DNA of 6,316 nucleotides, taken from the NCBI GenBank assembly GCA_031284085.1, contig JAITAM010000167.1, positions 1 through 6,316 on the forward strand. Reading direction: 5' to 3'. Positions 1 through 5,746 of this stretch are shown here, one piece after another. Below the pieces are notes generated by a model that saw only the letters and a list, made by a program, of their open reading frames with translations, was not told the DNA's origin and ran no database searches. The DNA comes from Spirochaetaceae bacterium. GTDB taxonomy: Bacteria > Spirochaetota > Spirochaetia > Treponematales > Breznakiellaceae. The position numbers were made by a program, and so were the translations under genes. The number at the start of each line of letters is the position of its first letter. Position 1 is the first letter of the stretch.

Positions 1-76
1 TATCCATTTGATTAAGCTCCCTATCCATTTGATTAAGCTCCCTATCCATTTGATTAAGCTCCCTATCCATTTGATT
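1..76. repeat. 21-bp tandem repeat, about 3.6 copies (unit A)
   Basis: Three perfect head-to-tail 21-bp units begin at 1, 22 and 43. A fourth starting at 64 matches for 13 bases before diverging at about 77. Each unit begins TATCCATTTGATTAAGC and ends TCCC. The array continues off the left edge of the window, so its full length is unknown. Because 21 bp is seven codons, copy-number change would not alter reading frame, as expected for a repeat inside a coding sequence. On the minus strand the unit reads as the heptad R-E-L-N-Q-M-D; on the plus strand one frame reads I-H-L-I-K-L-P. Perfect identity of adjacent copies suggests recent slippage or recombination. Confidence 0.95.
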
Positions 77-79
77 TAG

Positions 80-135
80 GAGCCTGTCTCTCGGCGGAAT
101 GAGCCTACCTCTCGATGGAATGAATCTGTATCCCG
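80..135. repeat. Diverged 21-bp repeat (unit B) in phase with unit A
   Basis: Two 21-bp units at 80-100 and 101-121 agree at 17 of 21 positions (GAGCCTGTCTCTCGG... versus GAGCCTACCTCTCGA...). A third, more degraded partial unit at 122-135 agrees at about 10 of 14. The period matches the neighbouring A repeat, and the shared core CCT-R-TC falls at the same 21-bp phase in A and B. B therefore looks like an older, diverged part of the same array. In the minus frame that reads A as RELNQMD, B reads as R-L-I-P-P-R-D and R-L-I-P-S-R-G, keeping the Arg and the following hydrophobic residues. Confidence 0.6.
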
Positions 136-239
136 TTTTTTACCCGGTGCGGATGACGGGTTTGATGCTTTTTCTGCCACTACGGCGCATAATAGGTCGG
201 TATATACGTTTCGGGATTAAAATCCTTCGGCAGCCGCAT

Positions 240-262
240 GAAATATTATGCAATATTATTTC
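240..262. promoter_or_regulatory. Imperfect inverted repeat upstream of the exporter promoter (possible operator)
   Basis: The 23-bp segment starts GAAATATTAT and ends AATATTATTTC. Its two 11-base arms pair at 9 positions around a central base. It lies about 37 bp upstream of the exporter's -35 box, where a dimeric regulator could bind. The region is AT-rich, so such symmetry can arise by chance, and no regulator gene is visible beside it. It also overlaps a weak minus-strand -10-like CATAAT (250-245). It is a candidate only. Confidence 0.2.
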
Positions 263-298
263 TGCTGCAAATAAACCGCCGCCTAAAATACCCTCCTA

Positions 299-327
299 TT
301 GACTATGTAAAATAATAATAGTATAAG
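299..327 (+). promoter_or_regulatory. Sigma-70-like promoter of the exporter, predicted leaderless start
   Basis: TTGACT at 299-304 (5 of 6 to TTGACA) and TATAAG at 322-327 (5 of 6 to TATAAT) are separated by the ideal 17 bp. The -10 box ends only 6 nt before the exporter ATG at 334. Initiation at the usual ~7 nt downstream would therefore fall on the A of the start codon. No Shine-Dalgarno sequence is present, and an in-frame TAG at 319-321 excludes a start further upstream. Transcript mapping has not been done, so leaderless initiation is inference. Confidence 0.65.
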
Positions 328-333
328 AATTGT

Positions 334-1587
334 ATGAACATAAATTGGAAAAAAAATACCGCATTATTTCTGGCTGGGCAGGCTTTATCGCTCTTCGGCA
401 CAATGGTCGTGCAATACGCTATTACTTGGCACATAACCCTTAAAACTCAATCGGGATCGATGATGACCCTTTTTACCATTGCCGGATTTCTCCCCATGTT
501 CTTTATTTCACCTTTCGCCGGAGTTTGGGCCGACCGATTCAACCGGAAATACATCATCAATATAGCGGACGGCACAGTAGCTTTTGTAAGCCTCCTTGCG
601 GCTGTTTCCATTATGGCCGGCATTGACAACACCGCTATTTTGTTACTGTGCGCCGTAATACGTTCATTGGGACAAGGAGTGCAAATGCCGGCGGTCGGTG
701 CTTTTATTCCCGATATTGTTCCACAGGAACAATTAACCAGAATAAACGGTTTCCAAAGCAGCATACAATCGTTCATCACCTTAACAGCGCCTGTAATAAG
801 CGGCGCAATGATGACATTCGCCCCATTAGAAACCTTATTTTTTCTCGATATAATCACCGCAATTATTGGTATAAGCATTGTTTTATTTTTTGTCAAAGCG
901 CCGGAAAAAGAAAAGTTAATCCCAAACGCAACTGGACAAGAAAGCACAGCATATTTCCATGACTTAAAAGAAGGTATGAAGTACATAAGGAAACACGGAT
1001 ATGTGTTAAGGATAATTATTTTCTCCGCAATATTTCTTTTTTTCTTTTCCCCCGCAGCGCTTTTAACGCCCCTTCAAGTAGCAAGGAATTTCGGCAGTGA
1101 TGTGTGGCGGCTTTCCGCTATAGAAATTGCGTTTTCTATCGGCATGATGGCAGGCGGTATTTTAATCGGCGTGTGGGGCGGTTTCAAAAATCGCATATAC
1201 ACCATGGCGCTTTCCTGCGCCTTATGCGGTTTACTGGCTGCCGGATTAGGGCTTGCGCCTCACTTTGCGCCGTATCTTGTTATTATGGCAATACTGGGCG
1301 TCTTGCTTCCGCTTTGGAATGCGCCGTCAATGGTTTTGTTGCAGACCACGGTAGAGGCGGCGTTTATGGGAAGGGTTTTGTCGGTTTTCACGATGGTATC
1401 CGGCGCCATGATGCCTTTGGGCATGGTAGTTTTCGGGCCTGTTGCGGATCTCATTTCAATAGATATTCTTCTTATTGGAACCGGCATTGTAGTAGCGCTG
1501 CTGTGTATTCCCATGATAACCAACAAAACGCTTCTTGAAGCAGGGAGAGCACATTTGCAAAATGGCGGGACGCTTCCGGCAGCTTAG
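334..1587 (+). CDS. MFS drug exporter, macrolide-efflux (Mef-like) type
   Basis: This 417-residue inner-membrane protein is predicted to be a proton-driven exporter of the major facilitator superfamily. Twelve hydrophobic segments are readable: six in residues ~9-187, a cytoplasmic loop at ~188-221 with charged KAPEKEKL, and six in ~222-395. MFS motif A lies between helices 2 and 3 (G63, D67, R68, R71, K72 in GVWADRFNRK). From memory of Mef(A), several segments correspond along the whole length: AGQALSL near the start, RSLGQG...VPQEQLT (110-135), GMMAGGILIG...GGF (270-284) and GRVLSVFTMVSGAMMPLG (346-363). I therefore place it in the MFS_3/Mef group. Similarity does not fix the substrate: macrolides, other drugs or a siderophore are all possible. 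No msr(D)-like ABC-F gene follows. The ATG is the only workable start after the in-frame TAG at 319-321. The gene is convergent with purL. Confidence 0.9.
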   Translation: MNINWKKNTALFLAGQALSLFGTMVVQYAITWHITLKTQSGSMMTLFTIAGFLPMFFISPFAGVWADRFNRKYIINIADGTVAFVSLLAAVSIMAGIDNTAILLLCAVIRSLGQGVQMPAVGAFIPDIVPQEQLTRINGFQSSIQSFITLTAPVISGAMMTFAPLETLFFLDIITAIIGISIVLFFVKAPEKEKLIPNATGQESTAYFHDLKEGMKYIRKHGYVLRIIIFSAIFLFFFSPAALLTPLQVARNFGSDVWRLSAIEIAFSIGMMAGGILIGVWGGFKNRIYTMALSCALCGLLAAGLGLAPHFAPYLVIMAILGVLLPLWNAPSMVLLQTTVEAAFMGRVLSVFTMVSGAMMPLGMVVFGPVADLISIDILLIGTGIVVALLCIPMITNKTLLEAGRAHLQNGGTLPAA

Positions 1588-1769
1588 GTTTAGAGAAAAG
1601 TAATAGCGCAGCTCCTATTCTCTTGTATATTACTATTTCATTGCGCTCATGGTTATGGGTATACATCATCTCTTCAAGCTTGATCAAATGGTTAAGTGAA
1701 AAAATTCCATAAAGCTTTAGGCTTCTTATTCACAAGAGGGAAATAACTATTCCCTAGTCTCATCTTTAT
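1588..1769. other. Intergenic tail after the exporter; no gene seen
   Basis: This AT-rich stretch lies between the exporter stop and the repeat array. I see no supported gene or RNA. The only symmetrical element of note is AGGGAA/TTCCCT at 1737-1742 and 1750-1755, a 6-bp stem with a 7-nt loop. No T-run follows it, so it is at best a weak terminator for the exporter. Short pairings such as AGTAATA with TATTACT near 1600-1640 compete with each other and do not make a single convincing fold. Confidence 0.5.
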
Positions 1770-1951
1770 CAGGCAAAAAGCCGTACCCCATTCCCGATAC
1801 AACAATCTTTGAAACACGCTGGCGTGCTGCTTTCAGGCAAAAAGCCGTACATTATTCCCGATACAAGAACCTTAAAAACAGGCTGGCCTGCTTTCAGGCA
1901 AAAAGCCGTACACTACTCCCGATACAACAACCTTTGAAACACGCTGGCGTG
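1770..1951. repeat. Three-copy ~61-64 bp repeat, each ending in a palindrome
   Basis: Units begin at 1770, 1834 and 1895, each opening CAGGCAAAAAGCCGTAC. Over their 57-bp core, copies 1 and 3 match at 53 positions and copies 2 and 3 at 50. Each core has a short GGC-AAAAA-GCC inverted repeat near its start and ends in a 12-bp palindrome: CACGC-TG-GCGTG at 1815-1826 and 1940-1951, and CAGGC-TG-GCCTG at 1879-1890. Copy 2 thus differs by two changes that preserve pairing. Repeats sit only between the convergent genes. On the minus strand all units share a frame reading C-C/S-I-G-x-x-V-R-L-F-A then TGA. The in-frame TGA in every unit, and an extra TAA in copy 2, argue against a protein. They resemble REP/BIME-type dispersed intergenic repeats. 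Confidence 0.85.
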
Positions 1952-1970
1952 TGAAACAGGCCGTGCCTGT
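1939..1970 (-). terminator. Paired hairpins just after purL, possible terminator
   Basis: Directly after the purL TAG, the minus strand carries ACAGGC-ACG-GCCTGT (1970-1956). This is followed by ACACGC-CA-GCGTGT (1952-1939), which belongs to the last unit of the repeat array. Both are 6-bp GC-containing stems. The first is followed only by TTTC, so neither has the long U-run of a classic intrinsic terminator. The pair duplicates a GAAACA-plus-palindrome motif, making the first hairpin a fourth member of the palindrome family. Position suggests 3'-end formation or mRNA protection for purL, but the sequence alone does not show it. Confidence 0.35.
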
Positions 1971-1971
1971 G

Positions 1972-4900
1972 CTAGAGGAAATACGACACACCGGCTTCAA
2001 AAAGCCTTTGTGTCTTATTACCCGGCACGTTACGGTGAATATACGTGCCGGCTCGTTCCGAATGTCCCATCTTCCCTAAAATACGGCCGTCAGGACTGCA
2101 CAAAGCTTCAATGTCATAGTCCGAACCGTTCGGATTGTCAATATAACAAAACGGCACCTGCCCCGCAGCAAAAAGCCGCCGCGCCTCTTCCTCTCGAATA
2201 ACAAGCCGTCCTTCCCCATGGCTAACCGGCACGACATGCACCGCCTGCGGCTCTTCAAAGCGCATCCACGGAGACAGTGTCGAAACAACCCGAGTTCTCA
2301 CCATACGCGACACATGACGGCCTATGCGGTTAAAAGTAAGTGTCGGATTATCCTTTTGTGCCGGTTTTATCATGCCGTAAGGCACTAATCCCGTCTTAAT
2401 GAGAGCTTGGAACCCATTACAAATACCCAAGACCAGCCCATCGCGGTTAAGCAAGTTTTGCAGAGCATCAATTAAAAACGGAGACTGGAACACGGCGGCA
2501 ATGAATTTACCCGACCCATCAGGCTCATCGCCGGCGCTAAACCCTCCACTCAAAGCAAGTATCTGGGCGCAGGATAAGGCGGCTGCCAATTCCTGAATCG
2601 ACTGCACTATATCCTCGTGATTACGGTTGCGGAATACCAAGACCTCTGTGCGTGCGCCCGCTCTTCTAAAGGCGCGCTCCGTATCCCATTCGCAATTTGT
2701 GCCGGGGAAAACCGGAATGACGGCCGTAGGAGGGCGGAGAGCGCTCTTCGCCTCAAAAAAGGTGCGCCCAGTCCATGCCGTCTCCTCTTTGCAGGCAGGG
2801 GCGGGCGGAACGGTACAAGCCGATTGCTCTTGTTCCACAGGATACACCGCTGCAAGCGGCGCTTCATAAGCGGTGCGCAAGGTTGAAAGGGGGATACAGG
2901 CGCTGCCGGTGCGAAAGACCGGCTCGGCAATCGTTCGAGCAATACAAATGCCTCTCGAACCGCACTGCCCTGCGGCGTCTCCTTTCAGTTCCAAAAGAAA
3001 CGATCCTTGATGCGAGGCCATCTTAGGCACGGCTTCTTCATAAAAATCAACGCCGACCATAGTACCGAAAGCCATCACGGCTACGGTAGCTGCAACGCCG
3101 CCTGCTCCGACCGGATACGCAGAGCAAACGAGGCCGGATTTTTTCAATTCGGCAAGAGCGGTCAGATTGTTTTTGAAATCATCCCAGCCGCCGTTATATG
3201 GAAAGAGCAGCACCGCGTTTCCAGACGCGCCGGACAAGGCTCCCGAAAGAATCTGAGCGGCAGGTGCAACAGCGACCGCAAAAGCAAGCACGGTCGGCGG
3301 CACTTCAAGATTGATACCATGAGTCGGATCGCAGTAATTGCCGGACATCGAGTCCTTGCCTCCTATAGCAGGAACGCCCAACGCAAGCTGCGCCTCTAGA
3401 GCGCCTAAAAGCGCTGCAGTCGGCTCGCCCCACGACTTTGGAGAGTGCGGATGCGGGAAGTACTCCTGCAATGACAGGCGGGCTGTGAATGGATCGCCGC
3501 CCAGACAGGCGCACTTGACCAAAGCCTCGCGGATTGAAGCTTTGCTTCCTTCGTAGGGATCGGAACAAAGGCTTTCCGGATCAAAGCCGAAGGTCATGAT
3601 GCTTGCGCTTAAGGATTCTTTATGCAAAGAGGGGATGAGTGAAGCCATGCCGCACTCAGGCGTGCCGGCCGTAGAGCCGCCAAAGGGGAAGAGGACTGAG
3701 CCTGCGCCGATAGAGCCATCAAAACGCTCTTGCAAGCCGCGACGGCTTGCCGACTCAAGCGAGGATAGAGCCTGCGCTACGCTTTTATTTTCCTGTTTTT
3801 CCGCAGCGGCAGCCGGTTTGGATAGCTTCACCTCCGCTTTCCTGTGCGCCCCTTGTGAATTGAGCAGTGTTCGGGAAAGGTTCACAATCATCCGTCCTTT
3901 CCAGTACATACGCATACCTTCCTGCGCAGAAACTTTTGCTATAACCGCAGCATCGAGGTTTTCGCACGCCGCAGCTTCAATAAAGCGCTGCACATCAGCG
4001 GCCGCTACAACAAGAGCCATTCGTTCTTGCGATTCGGATAGAGCAAGAGCCGTTCCATCAAGGGATTCGTATTTCTTGGGGATTGCATCAAGATCAATAT
4101 CAAGGCCGTCCGCCAATTCTCCGACAGCTACGGCTACACCTCCTGCGCCAAAGTCGTTACATCGTTTGATCATGCCGACCACAACAGGATTACGGAAGAG
4201 CCGTTGCAGCTTGCGCTCCTCGACCGCATTCCCCTTTTGCACCTCGGCGTTCGATTCGTATAGCGACTCGCCTGTATGTACTTTCGATGAACCGGTTGCC
4301 CCTCCTATACCGTCGCTCCCTGTTTTTCCGCCGACCAATAGCACTAGGTCTCCTGCAACCGGCTTTGCTCTTTTCACCCAGTCTTTCGGTACAGCGCCGA
4401 TAACCGCTCCTAACTCGAGGTGTTTTGCCATAAAGCCTGAATGGTAGAACTCGGCGACTTGCCCGGTAGCAATACCTATCTGATTCCCATAGCTGGAATA
4501 GCCGGCGGCGGCTTCATGGGCAATTTTTATCTGCGGTAATTTCCCGGCTAAAGTTTGAGAGAGCGGCGTGCGCGGATCGCCTGCACCGGAGATGCGCATG
4601 GCTTGATGAACAAAGGCTCTGCCGGAAAGCGGATCCCGTATTGCCCCGCCAAGACAGGTTGCCGCGCCGCCGAAAGGCTCAATCTCGGTCGGATGGTTGT
4701 GCGTTTCATTCTTGAAGAGTAAAAGCCACGGTTCACAAGAACCATCCGCAAATTCAGCGCTTATATTCACCGTGCAGGCGTTGATTTCCTCCGATTCATC
4801 GAGATCATCAAGAAGCCCGCGCTTTTTCAAGACTCTAGCGCCGATGCACGCAATATCCATAAGGGAACGAGGCGGCGCTTTGTCCTTATCCCCGTACAGT

Positions 4901-5667
4901 TCTTTCCGGGCTTGCTCGTAAAGCAAGAAAGCCTGCGCCAATTCAGGCGATGCCTCGCATACGTCAACGGTACTAAGCTCGGTAGTAAAAGTCGTGTGCC
5001 GGCAATGATCCGACCAGTACGTATCCAGCACCCGTAGTTCCGCTACGGTCGGATCCCGTTTACATTCGGCAAAATACGCTTGACAGACCTGTAGGTCGTC
5101 TACCGATAAAGCAAGCCCATATCGGCGCACAAGAGATTCAAGGTCGGTTTGCGTAGAAAAGCCGGTTACCACAGGGAGCGCATCCACAGGAGCCGCGGCT
5201 TCTACAGAGCTGCAAAGAGGAGGAGCAGGCGATGTTTCCCGCGAATCGACCGGGTTGATGAGGTAGTGTTTAAGCCGCTCAAGATCAAGAGGCGTAATCG
5301 GCTTTTCATTGTGCAGTATGTATACCCGCGCCGTTCGCACTGGAACTTTCACGCCGGTAAGCAGTTCTATACATTGCGAAGCCGAATCCGCCCTCTGATC
5401 GTACTGCCCCGGCAAGTACTCTATTGCAAAAACAGTATCCTCAGGCTGCGCCGCTACCGTTTCAAAGACCAAATCCGCCTGCGGCTCGGAAAACACGGTA
5501 TCACGCACCAATACAAAATGCTCTGCGCTTAATCCTTCCACCGTATACCGGTTAAGAATACGCATCTTCTGCACCTTTAGGCCGAGAAATGCAGCGCTAT
5601 CCGCCTGCAATCGTTCCGCTTCAAGGCAAAACCCCGCTCGCTTTTCAACATACACAGTCTGTATCAT
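1972..5667 (-). CDS. purL: Phosphoribosylformylglycinamidine synthase, single-chain clade II with fused glutaminase
   Basis: This cytoplasmic enzyme makes FGAM from FGAR, ATP and glutamine, the fourth step of de novo purine synthesis. From the ATG at 5667 it has 1231 residues, the full length for the large clade II form. Domains in order are a PurS-like N-terminus (~1-145), a linker region with DTYWSDHCRH (215-224), and a first synthetase half with KNETHNHPTE (319-328), GGKTGSDGIGGATG (446-459), CNDFGAGG (503-510) and SESQERM (544-550). An Ala/Lys/Glu-rich linker (~607-640) leads to the second half, with GGKDSMSG (769-776) and PVGAGGVAATVA (852-863). A class I glutaminase domain follows from ~980, with FPGTNCEWDTE, GICNGFQ carrying nucleophile C1083, and SHGEGR giving H1150 and E1152. 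No key motif is missing. A TTG at 5703 would add 12 residues, but family members begin near M-x-x-x-VYVEK, and the promoter overlaps that extension. No other pur gene is adjacent. Confidence 0.95.
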   Translation of the reverse strand: MIQTVYVEKRAGFCLEAERLQADSAAFLGLKVQKMRILNRYTVEGLSAEHFVLVRDTVFSEPQADLVFETVAAQPEDTVFAIEYLPGQYDQRADSASQCIELLTGVKVPVRTARVYILHNEKPITPLDLERLKHYLINPVDSRETSPAPPLCSSVEAAAPVDALPVVTGFSTQTDLESLVRRYGLALSVDDLQVCQAYFAECKRDPTVAELRVLDTYWSDHCRHTTFTTELSTVDVCEASPELAQAFLLYEQARKELYGDKDKAPPRSLMDIACIGARVLKKRGLLDDLDESEEINACTVNISAEFADGSCEPWLLLFKNETHNHPTEIEPFGGAATCLGGAIRDPLSGRAFVHQAMRISGAGDPRTPLSQTLAGKLPQIKIAHEAAAGYSSYGNQIGIATGQVAEFYHSGFMAKHLELGAVIGAVPKDWVKRAKPVAGDLVLLVGGKTGSDGIGGATGSSKVHTGESLYESNAEVQKGNAVEERKLQRLFRNPVVVGMIKRCNDFGAGGVAVAVGELADGLDIDLDAIPKKYESLDGTALALSESQERMALVVAAADVQRFIEAAACENLDAAVIAKVSAQEGMRMYWKGRMIVNLSRTLLNSQGAHRKAEVKLSKPAAAAEKQENKSVAQALSSLESASRRGLQERFDGSIGAGSVLFPFGGSTAGTPECGMASLIPSLHKESLSASIMTFGFDPESLCSDPYEGSKASIREALVKCACLGGDPFTARLSLQEYFPHPHSPKSWGEPTAALLGALEAQLALGVPAIGGKDSMSGNYCDPTHGINLEVPPTVLAFAVAVAPAAQILSGALSGASGNAVLLFPYNGGWDDFKNNLTALAELKKSGLVCSAYPVGAGGVAATVAVMAFGTMVGVDFYEEAVPKMASHQGSFLLELKGDAAGQCGSRGICIARTIAEPVFRTGSACIPLSTLRTAYEAPLAAVYPVEQEQSACTVPPAPACKEETAWTGRTFFEAKSALRPPTAVIPVFPGTNCEWDTERAFRRAGARTEVLVFRNRNHEDIVQSIQELAAALSCAQILALSGGFSAGDEPDGSGKFIAAVFQSPFLIDALQNLLNRDGLVLGICNGFQALIKTGLVPYGMIKPAQKDNPTLTFNRIGRHVSRMVRTRVVSTLSPWMRFEEPQAVHVVPVSHGEGRLVIREEEARRLFAAGQVPFCYIDNPNGSDYDIEALCSPDGRILGKMGHSERAGTYIHRNVPGNKTQRLFEAGVSYFL

Positions 5668-5673
5668 AGGGGG

Positions 5674-5703
5674 AGTATAGCCAAAACAAGAATGAGCGGA
5701 CAA
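5674..5703 (-). promoter_or_regulatory. Sigma-70-like promoter of purL, predicted leaderless start
   Basis: On the minus strand TTGTCC (5703-5698, 4 of 6 to consensus) and TATACT (5679-5674, 5 of 6) are 18 bp apart. The -10 box is followed by CCCCCT and then the ATG at 5667, a 6-nt gap identical to that at the exporter. The segment before the ATG is pyrimidine-rich, with no ribosome binding site. Transcription starting ~7 nt after the -10 would begin on the AUG. This argues against the upstream TTG start, which would lie inside the -35 box. Confidence 0.55.
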
Positions 5704-5746
5704 GAGGAGAGATAAAGGTCTGACCTATCCCGCGCTCGCTCTCCTC
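5704..5746. repeat. 8-bp inverted repeat between the transposase stop and purL promoter
   Basis: GAGGAGAG (5704-5711) and CTCTCCTC (5739-5746) are perfect inverted copies separated by 27 nt. The interior contains a second small hairpin, AGGT-CTG-ACCT (5716-5726). The outer arm overlaps the transposase stop codon (TCA on the plus strand at 5745-5747), and the other arm abuts purL's -35 box. It could insulate purL from transposase transcripts, although no U-run follows. It could also be a structural end recognised by the transposase. The left half is purine-rich, so some symmetry may be compositional. Confidence 0.45.

Larger units (their letters stand above)
1..139 (-). other. Open heptad-repeat frame, possibly part of a coiled-coil protein
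   Basis: The minus strand is open without interruption from 139 to the left edge, directly after a TAA at 142-140. It reads KTGYRFIPSRGR, then LIPPRDR, LLNQMDR and repeated ELNQMDR units. The seven-residue period with a hydrophobic residue at a fixed position and charged residues elsewhere is typical of a coiled coil, and all A and B units stay in this one frame. The first ATG is inside the array (position 70), with no ribosome binding site before it. The frame upstream of the TAA is also open for about 50 codons. The real gene could start outside this reading, be broken by that stop, or not exist. Most of any protein would lie beyond the left edge. I do not recognise a family. Confidence 0.3.
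80..302. other. Ambiguous stretch open on both strands; no gene called
   Basis: Several frames are open here and none is decisive. On the plus strand an ATG at 99 opens 67 codons ending at the TGA at 300-302, with no good ribosome binding site. Another plus frame is open from 79 to a TAA at 218-220. On the minus strand an ATG at 239 gives a 19-codon peptide (MRLPKDFNPETYIPTYYAP) preceded by CATAAT at 250-245. A different minus frame is open from about 291 to the TAA at 140 and contains MRRSGRKSIKPVIRTG. An AGGAGG sits on the minus strand at 297-292, but no ATG follows at a usable distance. This could be a decayed gene or repeat DNA. It also carries the exporter's upstream region. Confidence 0.3.

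Noticed and set aside
1..76. CRISPR array
   Set aside because: The units are directly contiguous with no spacers, so this is a tandem repeat.
447..986. Minus-strand frame of 179 codons inside the exporter
   Set aside because: Fully antisense to the Mef-like coding sequence, with no recognisable domain or start signal.
1472..1687. Minus-strand 71-codon frame overlapping the exporter's 3' end
   Set aside because: Two thirds of it is antisense to exporter codons, and no ribosome binding site or family is recognisable.
1737..1755. Intrinsic terminator for the exporter
   Set aside because: The stem is 6 bp and AT/GC mixed, with a 7-nt loop and no following T-run, so I do not call it as a terminator.
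1770..1951. CRISPR array or repeated small protein genes
   Set aside because: The intervals between conserved parts are themselves conserved, so there are no unique spacers. Each unit carries in-frame stops and no start with a ribosome binding site.
3596..4447. Long plus-strand open frame (283 codons) inside purL
   Set aside because: It is antisense to conserved purL motifs, its Ser/Pro/Arg-rich translation resembles no family, and it has no ribosome binding site. It is a shadow of purL codon use. The other frames inside purL were rejected for the same reason.
5668..5703. TTG at 5703 as the purL start
   Set aside because: It would add 12 residues not typical of the family N-terminus. The extension coincides with the -35 and -10 boxes, and no ribosome binding site precedes it.
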